Origin: a bacterium
Lineage (GTDB): Bacteria; Bacillota; Clostridia; Oscillospirales; Acutalibacteraceae
Direction of reading: 5' to 3'
DNA: 11,054 nucleotides
Assembly (NCBI GenBank): GCA_004560045.1
Contig: SFWF01000050.1
Coordinates: forward strand, 1 to 11,054
A model generated the notes under the pieces. The model was not told the DNA's origin and ran no database searches. It saw only the letters and a list, made by a program, of their open reading frames with translations. Every line of letters starts with the position of its first letter. The stretch's first letter is position 1. Made by a program: the position numbers and the translations under genes. Shown in pieces: positions 1 to 6,735 of the stretch.

Positions 1-214
1 AAAGGGTTACGTCGGGCTTCAAGGCCAAAAGCTTTCCCGTAGGGTCGTTAAAGGCGATAACATTTTCGCTTTTAAGAAAGCTTTTATTTTCAATATAAAG
101 ATCGTACTCTTCAAACTTGCTCATTTTGTATTTTTTGTAGCCGAAGCTGCCAAAAAGCTCGGCAAGCTTCATAGAGGTTTTCTCTTCAAAACTGAGCGCT
201 AAATTCTGCGGCAT
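1..214 (-). CDS. hisZ: HisZ, ATP phosphoribosyltransferase regulatory subunit (5' part only)
   Basis: The first 71 codons of a gene that runs off the low-coordinate edge. HisZ is a class II histidyl-tRNA-synthetase paralogue without aminoacylation activity. It pairs with short-form HisG to make the ATP phosphoribosyltransferase of the first step of histidine synthesis in the cytoplasm. The visible protein has the stretch YKMSKFEEYDLYIENK (about residues 29-44) and then LALKPDVT (about 63-70). The latter is the class II synthetase core motif that HisZ shares with HisS, and the FEEYDLY context is what I know from clostridial HisZ. The ATG at 214 is chosen because an AAGGAAGG ribosome-binding site sits 5 nt upstream and a good promoter lies just beyond. 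A histidyl-tRNA synthetase is the main alternative, but the motif spacing and start fit HisZ better. hisG and other his genes are expected next, outside the window. Confidence 0.82.
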   Translation of the reverse strand, partial: MPQNLALSFEEKTSMKLAELFGSFGYKKYKMSKFEEYDLYIENKSFLKSENVIAFNDPTGKLLALKPDVTL

Positions 215-252
215 ATTAGCCTTCCTTTCGGGGGTTGATTTGGATATGAGGT

Positions 253-281
253 AGTATAGCACACTTTTTCACTTTAGTCAA
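253..281 (-). promoter_or_regulatory. Sigma-A-type promoter of hisZ
   Basis: On the minus strand the -35 element is TTGACT (281-276) and the -10 element is TATACT (258-253), with exactly 17 bp between them. Each hexamer differs from consensus at one position. Transcription would start near 246, giving a leader of only about 30 nt before the hisZ ATG at 214. That is too short for a T-box or attenuator, so control is more likely at initiation. Confidence 0.8.
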
Positions 282-282
282 G

Positions 283-292
283 TAGTGTACTA
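283..292. promoter_or_regulatory. Operator-like palindrome next to the hisZ -35 element
   Basis: TAGTGTACTA is a palindrome with arms TAGT and ACTA around a 2-bp centre, ending one base upstream of the -35 hexamer. A related element, TAGCACACT (257-265), overlaps the -10 and is an inverted copy of AGTGTACTA (284-292) with one mismatch, so the two bracket the core promoter. TrpR-family operators in other bacteria use TAGT/ACTA-type arms, and a TrpR-like repressor (HisR/YerC) is known to control histidine genes in Firmicutes. Assigning this site to such a repressor is inference. Confidence 0.4.
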
Positions 293-297
293 AAGAA

Positions 298-322
298 TTT
301 TCAAGATTTTTCTGATTTTTTT
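298..322 (-). promoter_or_regulatory. Phased A-tracts upstream of the hisZ promoter (UP-element-like)
   Basis: On the minus strand three A-runs of 7, 5 and 4 bases (316-322, 307-311 and 298-301) are centred about 10 bp apart, one helical turn, starting about 17 bp upstream of the -35 element. Phased A-tracts bend DNA and A-rich sequence here can contact the RNA polymerase alpha subunits, so this probably strengthens the hisZ promoter. The spacing is seen directly; the effect is inferred. Confidence 0.45.
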
Positions 323-346
323 GAGGGTCTCTAAAACGCAACAATT

Positions 347-373
347 CCCTGCCCCGATTTGTTCGGGGCAGGG
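347..373 (-). terminator. Probable terminator hairpin at the end of the BCAA operon
   Basis: An 11-bp perfect GC-rich inverted repeat, CCCTGCCCCGA (347-357) and TCGGGGCAGGG (363-373), with a 5-nt loop, lies 13 nt past the deacetylase stop codon and ahead of the hisZ promoter. The position fits a transcription terminator for the minus-strand operon. The downstream tract in that direction reads AATTGTTGCGTTTT, which is only partly T-rich, so termination may be incomplete. The plus-strand direction has no better U-tract and no gene leading into it. Confidence 0.6.
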
Positions 374-386
374 CTCTGTTATTTAG

Positions 387-1214
387 TTAAATTCGGATGG
401 TTTCACCGGGCGCGACCACGTATTCTTTAAGAGCTTGGTCGCAGAAATAAAGAGTGGTACCGGTAGGGTTGTAAACGAGGCTTCCGTCAACCGAGGTTTT
501 AAGGCGGCTATATGCATCTACGTACTCGTAAATCTCCATATTGGTAGCATACCATACGTCCTCCTTACCGCCGATGTATTCACAGAAGGTCTCCATTCTG
601 TCCCAGTTTTTACGAATGTCGAATTCGTAAGCGTGACCCCATACGTAGAAAAGACGGGGCATACGGGTTACGGGAGTTTCTACGAAATCCTTTGCAAACT
701 CCATAAGCTTTGGATTGTCGTGATGACAGGTGGATGGCATACGTAGCCAATCGGTAGGAATATCGAAATTGCCGGTCTGAACGGTGGTTCTTGCATAGGA
801 GATTCCGCAGGCCTTAAGTACCTCGACTACCTCATCGGAGGTAGTTCCCATAGGATAGGCCATACCCTTAACGATATAGCCGAAGGTTTCCTCCAAGATC
901 TCGCGGTCCTTTACTATTTCATAGGCCATAGCGTCGTGAGGAATCTTTTCCAGAAAGGGATGACTGTAGGAGTGAACGGCAACCTCATGACCCTTATATA
1001 TTTCTATAGCCTCTTCCTTAGTAAAACGGGAACGGTCTTCACCGGTATTGCCGGTAGACTGTGTTCCGAAAAACTTGGAGTTAAGGTTAAATGTACCTTT
1101 TATTCCGTGCTTGTTGAAAATTTCGATAAGTTTGCCGTCCTGACGGACGCCATCGTCGTAGGAAAGGGTCAGGGCCTTTGCCTTACCCCCGGGGAAACGC
1201 ATATACCACATCAT
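387..1214 (-). CDS. NodB/CE4-type polysaccharide deacetylase family protein
   Basis: A 275-residue protein of the polysaccharide deacetylase (carbohydrate esterase 4) fold, which removes N- or O-acetyl groups from glycans using a divalent metal. The CE4 motifs can be followed: SYDDG (18-22, catalytic-base and metal-binding Asp), HSYSH (81-85, metal-binding His pair), AYPMG (119-123, in place of the usual RPPYG-type motif) and WGHAYEF (192-198, candidate catalytic His). Residues about 240-275 form a short extra C-terminal segment. No signal peptide or membrane segment is visible, so it should be cytoplasmic, unlike most peptidoglycan deacetylases. Its substrate may be a sugar oligomer or an unrelated amide or ester; I cannot say which. 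The ATG at 1214 is followed at once by a second ATG at 1211, and GGTGA lies about 8 nt upstream. It starts 24 nt after ilvE on the same strand, so it is probably the last gene of the operon. Confidence 0.8.
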   Translation of the reverse strand: MMWYMRFPGGKAKALTLSYDDGVRQDGKLIEIFNKHGIKGTFNLNSKFFGTQSTGNTGEDRSRFTKEEAIEIYKGHEVAVHSYSHPFLEKIPHDAMAYEIVKDREILEETFGYIVKGMAYPMGTTSDEVVEVLKACGISYARTTVQTGNFDIPTDWLRMPSTCHHDNPKLMEFAKDFVETPVTRMPRLFYVWGHAYEFDIRKNWDRMETFCEYIGGKEDVWYATNMEIYEYVDAYSRLKTSVDGSLVYNPTGTTLYFCDQALKEYVVAPGETIRI

Positions 1215-1238
1215 AACATTTCACCAACCTTAAAGATT

Positions 1239-2315
1239 TTAAGCCTCGCAAACAAGGAAGCGCCAGCCGAACTTATCCTCGAGCTTGCCAAGCTGAATAC
1301 CCGTTACGGCATCGTAGATTTTCTGACTTACTTCGCCTATTTTCTCGTCGTTGATGACCATTACGTCATCCTTCCAGCGAAGCTTTCCGACGGGAGAGAT
1401 AACGGCGGCGGTACCCGTACCGAAGACCTCTTCAAGCTTGCCGTTTTTGTGAGCTTCGGCAACCTCGTCGATGGAGATTCTTCTCTCCTCGACCTCCATA
1501 CCCCAGGACTTGCAAAGATTTATTACAGAGTCGCGGGTCACACCGGGAAGGATAGAGCCGTTGAGCATAGGAGTAACGATCTTTCCGTCGATCTTGAAGA
1601 AGATGTTCATAGCGCCGACTTCTTCGATATACTTTCTCTCAACTCCGTCGAGCCAGAGCACCTGAGAATAGCCGTCATCATGGGCCTTTACCTGACCTGC
1701 AAGGGAGCAGGCATAGTTTCCGCCCGTTTTTGCAAAGCCCATTCCGCCCTTAACGGCACGAACGTACTCGTCCTCGATCCATATACCTACGGGGTTGATT
1801 CCGCTTGCGTAATATGCGCCCGAGGGAGAAAGAATTACCATAAACTTATAGGTATCGGAGGGTTTAACTCCGAGATATTCGTCGGTTGCAATGATAAAGG
1901 GGCGGATGTAGAGAGAGGTGCCGGGGTCGGTGGGGATCCAATCCTTATCTACGGTAACGACCGCCTTGATAGCCTCTACGAAGTCCTCCTCGGGAAGCTC
2001 GGGAATGCAGAGACGCCGGTTAGTCTTATTAGTGCGCTTTGCGTTCATATCGGGACGGAACATATAGATGTTTCCGTCGACGCCGACGTAGGCCTTAAGA
2101 CCCTCGAACATTTCCTGACCGTAGTGGAAGACCATACAGGCGGGCGAGATCGAAAGATTTTCGAAGGGTACGACTCTCGGGTCGTGCCAGCCCTTACCCT
2201 CGGTATAGTCCATTACAAACATATGGTCGGTAAATATCTTACCGAAGCCTAAGGGCGCACCCTTTTCGGGCTTTGCCTTAGGGGTAGTTGTTCTTGTGAT
2301 TTTAATATCTAACAT
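1239..2315 (-). CDS. ilvE: Branched-chain amino acid aminotransferase (class II type)
   Basis: This PLP enzyme moves the amino group between glutamate and the keto acids of valine, leucine and isoleucine, the last step of all three pathways. At 358 residues it matches the longer eukaryote-like or B. subtilis-like branch rather than the roughly 309-residue E. coli IlvE. Visible motifs include FHYGQEMFEGLKAY (63-76), KTGGNY (196-201, with Lys196 as the expected Schiff-base lysine), EEVGAMN (231-237), LPGVTRDS (256-263) and FGTGTA (298-303, phosphate binding). The ATG at 2315 is chosen over a TTG at 2330 because that TTG overlaps the GGAGG ribosome-binding site that serves the ATG. It lies 57 nt downstream of leuB, with a possible structured RNA between them, and is followed by the deacetylase gene. 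Confidence 0.95.
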   Translation of the reverse strand: MLDIKITRTTTPKAKPEKGAPLGFGKIFTDHMFVMDYTEGKGWHDPRVVPFENLSISPACMVFHYGQEMFEGLKAYVGVDGNIYMFRPDMNAKRTNKTNRRLCIPELPEEDFVEAIKAVVTVDKDWIPTDPGTSLYIRPFIIATDEYLGVKPSDTYKFMVILSPSGAYYASGINPVGIWIEDEYVRAVKGGMGFAKTGGNYACSLAGQVKAHDDGYSQVLWLDGVERKYIEEVGAMNIFFKIDGKIVTPMLNGSILPGVTRDSVINLCKSWGMEVEERRISIDEVAEAHKNGKLEEVFGTGTAAVISPVGKLRWKDDVMVINDEKIGEVSQKIYDAVTGIQLGKLEDKFGWRFLVCEA

Positions 2316-2318
2316 AAT

Positions 2319-2366
2319 TTTAACCTCCAAACCTTGCGGTCCTCCGTCAGATGGCCGTAGGTTAAA
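2319..2366 (-). promoter_or_regulatory. Possible RNA structure covering the ilvE ribosome-binding site
   Basis: In the minus-strand transcript UUUAACCU (2366-2359) can pair perfectly over 8 bp with AGGUUAAA (2326-2319). The second arm contains the last three bases of the ilvE GGAGG (2328-2324). The 32-nt interior can form either ACC-GCAA-GGU, a short hairpin with a GNRA tetraloop, or CGG-AGGA-CCG; these share bases and exclude each other. The segment is much more GC-rich than a plain spacer. This could modulate ilvE translation, but the stem is mostly A-U and chance pairing is possible. Confidence 0.33.
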
Positions 2367-2372
2367 TTTAAT

Positions 2373-3446
2373 TTATATTTCTTCGAGAATTTTTTCGGTA
2401 ATCTCGGTGCAGGAAAGGACGGGAATATCCTGACCCATTGCGAGGTCGGCGGTACGGTAGCCCTTATCGAGAACCTTATTTACCGCCTCTTCAATGCAGT
2501 CGGCCTCTTCCATAAGACTAAAGGAATAGCGAAGCATCATTGCGGCAGAAAGGATGGTGGCGATGGGGTTAGCCTTGTTCTGACCCGCGATATCGGGTGC
2601 AGAGCCGTGAATAGGCTCGTAAAGACCGCGGGTGGTATCGCCGAGAGAGGCAGAGGCCAACATTCCGATAGAGCCCGTGATCTGAGATGCTTCGTCGGAA
2701 AGGATATCGCCGAACATATTTGAGGTTACGACGACGTCGAACTGCGCGGGATTTCTTACGAGCTGCATTGCGGTATTGTCAACCAGCATATCGGTACACT
2801 CGACCTCGGGGTAGTCCTTGGCGATTCTATGTACGGTCTCTCTCCAAAGTCTTGAAGATTCCAAAACGTTCGCTTTATCGACGCTTATAACTCGCTTATT
2901 GCGCTTCATTGCGGTCTCGAAAGCGACCTTTGCGATACGCTCGATCTCCATAACGCTGTAGGCTTCGGTGTCGTAGGCCTCGGGGCCGTATTTGCCCTCG
3001 CGGCGGCCTCTTTCGCCGAAGTAGATACCGCCCGTAAGCTCGCGGACCATCATAATATCGAAGCCCTTGGCTACGATGTCGGTTCTAAGAGGCGAAGCAT
3101 CCTTTAAAGCGGGATAAAGCTTTGCGGGACGGAGGTTAGTGTAAAGCTCCATAGCGGCGCGGATGCCGAGAAGAGCCTTTTCGGGACGCTTATCGCCGGG
3201 AAGGGTATCCCACTTGGGACCGCCTACCGCACCAAGCAGTACGCTGTCCGAGGCAAGACAGCCTTCGACCGTTTCTTTAGGTAGGCCTTCCCCTACCGTA
3301 TCGATAGCGATTCCGCCGATAAGATATTCGGTGAAGTTGAAGGTGTGGCCGTATTTTTCGCCAACCTTTCGGAGAACCTTTACTGCGGCGGAGACGATCT
3401 CGGGGCCGATTCCGTCGCCCTTAAGCAAACCAATATTATAATTCAT
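2373..3446 (-). CDS. leuB: 3-isopropylmalate dehydrogenase
   Basis: Oxidises and decarboxylates 3-isopropylmalate with NAD+ to 2-ketoisocaproate, the direct precursor of leucine. The 357-residue length is typical. Visible motifs are GDGIGPE (10-16), GAVGGPKWD (72-80), LRPAKLYPAL (105-114), RELTGGIYFG (135-144, with catalytic Tyr142), DKANVL (190-195, catalytic Lys191), TSNMFGDILSDEAS (241-254, metal-binding Asp247 and Asp251) and EPIHGSAPDIAG (277-288), where the Asp after Pro is the usual mark of NAD rather than NADP use. It starts 9 nt after the leuD stop. Its ribosome-binding site is weak and overlaps that stop (TAGGT), so translation is probably coupled to leuD. Related isocitrate or tartrate dehydrogenases are excluded by the LeuB-type RELTGGIYFG loop and the operon context. 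Confidence 0.97.
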   Translation of the reverse strand: MNYNIGLLKGDGIGPEIVSAAVKVLRKVGEKYGHTFNFTEYLIGGIAIDTVGEGLPKETVEGCLASDSVLLGAVGGPKWDTLPGDKRPEKALLGIRAAMELYTNLRPAKLYPALKDASPLRTDIVAKGFDIMMVRELTGGIYFGERGRREGKYGPEAYDTEAYSVMEIERIAKVAFETAMKRNKRVISVDKANVLESSRLWRETVHRIAKDYPEVECTDMLVDNTAMQLVRNPAQFDVVVTSNMFGDILSDEASQITGSIGMLASASLGDTTRGLYEPIHGSAPDIAGQNKANPIATILSAAMMLRYSFSLMEEADCIEEAVNKVLDKGYRTADLAMGQDIPVLSCTEITEKILEEI

Positions 3447-3455
3447 ATTTATTAC

Positions 3456-3950
3456 CTACTTTATTATTCCCTGCTTGATAGATTCTACAAGTCCGCCTGC
3501 GGTTATGATCTTCTGAACAAACTCGGGGAAGGGCTTGGTTTTAAACTCTGCACCCGTAGTGCGGTTATAGATAACGCCGCTATCTAAATCGGCTTCGACG
3601 GTATCGCCCTCGGAAATACCGGCAACAGCTTCGGGGCACTCTAAAATCGCAAGACCGATATTGATAGAGTTACGGTAGAAAATTCTTGCGAAGCTATTGG
3701 CAATAACTAAAGAAATTCCGCTTTCTTTAATAGCTATGGGAGCGTGCTCTCGGGAGGAGCCGCAACCGAAGTTGTTACCTGCTACCATTATATCCCCTGA
3801 TTTTACACGGGTGATAAAGGTTTTATCCAGGTCTTCCATACAGTGTGATGCAAGCTCTTTTTTATCGATGGTGTTGAGGTAACGGGCAGGAATTATAACG
3901 TCGGTATCAACGTTATCGCCGTATTTAATTGCGTTTCCGTTAAATTTCAT
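3456..3950 (-). CDS. leuD: 3-isopropylmalate dehydratase small subunit (short LeuD type)
   Basis: Small swivelling subunit of isopropylmalate isomerase, which with LeuC converts 2-isopropylmalate to 3-isopropylmalate. At 164 residues it belongs to the short form found in archaea and many Firmicutes, not the roughly 200-residue E. coli form. Visible motifs are DTDVIIPARYLNT (15-27), GNNFGCGSSREHAP (58-71) and FYRNSINIGLA (91-101). The YLNT loop lies where substrate specificity is set in the isopropylmalate isomerase and homoaconitase small subunits. The start codon is one base after the leuC stop (TAAAATG), and its AAGGAGG ribosome-binding site lies inside the last leuC codons. The two subunits are therefore translationally coupled, which fits a heterodimer. 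Confidence 0.96.
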   Translation of the reverse strand: MKFNGNAIKYGDNVDTDVIIPARYLNTIDKKELASHCMEDLDKTFITRVKSGDIMVAGNNFGCGSSREHAPIAIKESGISLVIANSFARIFYRNSINIGLAILECPEAVAGISEGDTVEADLDSGVIYNRTTGAEFKTKPFPEFVQKIITAGGLVESIKQGIIK

Positions 3951-3951
3951 T

Positions 3952-5214
3952 TTACATTACCTCCTTAGGATCGGTAATTCTTCCCGTAACGGCACTTGCG
4001 GCCGCAACCTCGGGAGAGGCAAGGTATACCTCGGAATCGACGTGACCCATACGACCTACGAAATTACGATTGGTAGTAGCAACGGCTCTTTCGCCTGCGG
4101 CAAGGATTCCCATATGACCGCCGAGACAGGGTCCGCAGGTAGGCGTCGAAACGGCGGCACCTGCTTCGATGAATATCTTAAGAAGTCCCTGCTCCATAGC
4201 CTCGAGATAGACCTTCTGTGTTGCGGGGATAACGATACAGCGAACGTTTTCGGCAACCTTCTTGCCCTTCATAATTTCTGCGGCGGCCTGAAGATCCTCA
4301 AGGCGACCGTTGGTGCAGGAGCCGATAACGACCTGATCTATCTTGATATCGCCCGATTCACTTGCTAAATGAGTATTCTCGGGGAGATGGGGATAGGATA
4401 CGGTGGATTTGATCTCGCTAAGGTCGATTACGTACTCTTCATCATAGACGGCATCCTCGTCGGCCTTAAAGACGGTAGGCATTCTGGTGGAATGCTCAGC
4501 GACGTATTTAAGGGTTTCGTCGTCGACCTCGAAGATTCCGTTCTTTGCACCTGCTTCGATAGCCATATTGGCCATACACAGTCTGTCGGCCATAGAAAGG
4601 CTATGTACGCCCTCGCCCGTAAACTCCATAGAGCGGTAAAGGGCGCCGTCAACGCCGATAAGTCCGATTATGTGAAGGATTACGTCCTTACCCGAAACGT
4701 ATTTACTTAACTTACCCTTAAGGGTGAATTTAATTGCGGAGGGAACCTTGAACCAGGCCTTGCCCGTCGCCATTCCGCAGGCCATATCGGTAGAGCCCAC
4801 ACCCGTTGAGAAGGCTCCGAGGGCGCCGTAGGTGCAGGTATGAGAGTCGGCACCGATAACGACGTCACCCGAAACGACGAGTCCTTTTTCGGGAAGGAGA
4901 GCGTGCTCGATTCCCATCTGACCGACGTCGTAAAAATGCTCAATTTCCTGAGCACCGCAGAAGCTTCTGCACATTTTGCACTGCTCGGCGGCTTTAATGT
5001 CCTTATTGGGGGCAAAATGGTCCATAACCATTGTAACCTTTTTATTATCGAAAACCTTGTCTACTCCGAGCTTGTTATACTCGGCAATTGCAACGGGAGA
5101 GGTTATGTCGTTGCCGAGAACAAGGTCGAGGTTTGCGAGGATAAGCTCCCCTGCCTCGACGGTTTCAGCTCCGCAATGGGCCGCTAAAACCTTTTGAGTC
5201 ATTGTCATTCCCAT
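3952..5214 (-). CDS. leuC: 3-isopropylmalate dehydratase large subunit (short LeuC type)
   Basis: Catalytic aconitase-superfamily subunit that holds a [4Fe-4S] cluster and isomerises 2-isopropylmalate to 3-isopropylmalate with LeuD. At 420 residues it is the archaeal or clostridial LeuC2-like form rather than the roughly 466-residue E. coli form, matching its short LeuD partner. The expected cluster cysteines are present: Cys300 in GSCTNGR and Cys360 and Cys363 in TPTCGPCLGGHMG. The GADSHTCTYGALGAF stretch (121-135) is also typical. Three in-frame ATGs occur at codons 1, 3 and 5; the first is best placed behind AAGGTGA, which overlaps the leuA stop. It begins 10 nt after leuA. The same subunit class includes homoaconitases, but the leuA-leuC-leuD-leuB order settles its role. 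Confidence 0.97.
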   Translation of the reverse strand: MGMTMTQKVLAAHCGAETVEAGELILANLDLVLGNDITSPVAIAEYNKLGVDKVFDNKKVTMVMDHFAPNKDIKAAEQCKMCRSFCGAQEIEHFYDVGQMGIEHALLPEKGLVVSGDVVIGADSHTCTYGALGAFSTGVGSTDMACGMATGKAWFKVPSAIKFTLKGKLSKYVSGKDVILHIIGLIGVDGALYRSMEFTGEGVHSLSMADRLCMANMAIEAGAKNGIFEVDDETLKYVAEHSTRMPTVFKADEDAVYDEEYVIDLSEIKSTVSYPHLPENTHLASESGDIKIDQVVIGSCTNGRLEDLQAAAEIMKGKKVAENVRCIVIPATQKVYLEAMEQGLLKIFIEAGAAVSTPTCGPCLGGHMGILAAGERAVATTNRNFVGRMGHVDSEVYLASPEVAAASAVTGRITDPKEVM

Positions 5215-5224
5215 TTAAATCACC

Positions 5225-6724
5225 TTACTGCATAAGTTTATTGATGGCGTTAAGATAAGCCATAATACCTGCTTCAATAATATCGGTTGAAAGTCCGCGG
5301 CCCGAATAGGTCTTACCCTCACAGTTAAGCTTAAGGGTAACCTCGCCGAGGGTATCCTTACCTTCGGAAACGGCGCTTATGTTAAACTTGTCAAGGACGT
5401 GCTTGGGAGGCTTAACCACCTTATCGATAGCGGCATAAAGGGCGTCGATAGCACCGTCTCCGAGGCTCTTTTCCTCGAAGAACTCGTCTTCGTGCTTGAG
5501 GCAGATAGAGGAGCAAACGCCAACCTTACCCATAGTCTTAACATCGAAGGAAACGAGCTTATACTTGCCGTCGACAACCTCGGTATTGGAAACAAGAGCC
5601 TCGATATCGCCGTCGGTAACCGTCTTTTTCTTATCGCAAAGCTCCTTAAAGCGGCTGAATGCATCGACGATCTGATCGTCGCTCAGCTCGTAGCCCAGCT
5701 CCTTAAGGCGCTCTGAGAAGGCGTGCTTGCCCGAATGCTTGCCAAGAACCATCTGATTGGTCTGAATTCCGACCGATTCGGGGGTCATGATCTCGTAGGT
5801 GGACTTGTTTGCAAGAACACCGTGCTGATGAATACCCGATTCGTGAGCAAAGGCATTTGCGCCGACGATGGGCTTGTTATTGGGAGCAGACTGACCGATG
5901 ATGTTGTAAACAAGCTTACTTGTACGGTAGATCTGCTTAGTGTCGATTCTCGGAAGCTCGCCGTAGAGGTCGGGACGGGTATGCATTGCCATTACCACCT
6001 CTTCGAGAGAGGTATTACCTGCCCGCTCGCCAAGGCCGTTTACGGTACATTCGATCTGTAAAGCGCCGCCGAGGACACCGCCTAAAGCGTTGGCAACCGC
6101 CATACCAAGGTCGTTATGACAGTGAACCGAGAACTCTACCTTATCGCTGTCGGGAACGTTTTTAATGAGGTACTCGATCATTGCGCGCATCTCGTTGGGC
6201 GTTGTATATCCGACGGTATCGGGAATGTTAAGCACCTTGGCACCGCTCTTTATTGCGGCATCGCAGACTTGAACGAGGAAGTCGGGGTCGGAGCGCATTG
6301 CATCCTCGCAGGAGAATTCGATGTTGGAGGTGTATTTAGCGGCGTGCTTAACCATTGCGGCGGTACGCTCGATAACCTGCTCGGGAGTCATTTTAAGCTT
6401 ATACTCCATATGTACTGGAGAGGTCGCTATAAAGGTATGAATTCGGGGGTCTGCGGCATTCTTAACCGCCTCCCAGGCGCAGTCGATATCCTTTTCCAAA
6501 GCTCGGGAAAGAGAAGCAACAGAACAGTTTTTAACCTGCTCTGCGATACTTTTGACCGACTCGAAATCTCCGGGAGAGGAAATAGCGAAGCCTGCTTCGA
6601 TTATGTCTACTCCGAGACGCTCGAGCTGAGACGCTACCTGAAGCTTTTCGGCCAGGTTCATACTACAGCCCGGAGACTGCTCACCGTCGCGAAGGGTCGT
6701 ATCGAAAATTTTAATTCTGCTCAT
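5225..6724 (-). CDS. leuA: 2-isopropylmalate synthase
   Basis: Condenses acetyl-CoA with 2-ketoisovalerate to give 2-isopropylmalate, the committed step to leucine. The 499-residue protein has the HMGL-like TIM barrel with DTTLRDGEQSPG (8-19), metal-binding HCHND (201-205), NGLGERAGN (229-237) and ESGIHQHG (295-302). A C-terminal LeuA regulatory domain (about 380-499) ends in the GRGLSTDIIEAG region (476-487), so feedback inhibition by leucine is expected. Citramalate and homocitrate synthases are relatives, but length, motifs and the adjacent leuCDB support LeuA. It starts 11 nt after ilvD, and its AGGAG ribosome-binding site overlaps the ilvD stop (TAGGAG, 6738-6733). An ATG directly followed by TAA lies 5 nt upstream of the true ATG, so the start region reads ATGTAATG. 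Confidence 0.96.
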   Translation of the reverse strand: MSRIKIFDTTLRDGEQSPGCSMNLAEKLQVASQLERLGVDIIEAGFAISSPGDFESVKSIAEQVKNCSVASLSRALEKDIDCAWEAVKNAADPRIHTFIATSPVHMEYKLKMTPEQVIERTAAMVKHAAKYTSNIEFSCEDAMRSDPDFLVQVCDAAIKSGAKVLNIPDTVGYTTPNEMRAMIEYLIKNVPDSDKVEFSVHCHNDLGMAVANALGGVLGGALQIECTVNGLGERAGNTSLEEVVMAMHTRPDLYGELPRIDTKQIYRTSKLVYNIIGQSAPNNKPIVGANAFAHESGIHQHGVLANKSTYEIMTPESVGIQTNQMVLGKHSGKHAFSERLKELGYELSDDQIVDAFSRFKELCDKKKTVTDGDIEALVSNTEVVDGKYKLVSFDVKTMGKVGVCSSICLKHEDEFFEEKSLGDGAIDALYAAIDKVVKPPKHVLDKFNISAVSEGKDTLGEVTLKLNCEGKTYSGRGLSTDIIEAGIMAYLNAINKLMQ

Positions 6725-6735
6725 TACATATACTC

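Noticed and set aside
936..2252. A 438-codon open frame on the plus strand
   Set aside because: It lies antisense to the deacetylase and ilvE genes, both with clear family motifs. Its translation shows no recognisable domain and I see no good ribosome-binding site; it reflects codon bias of the true strand.
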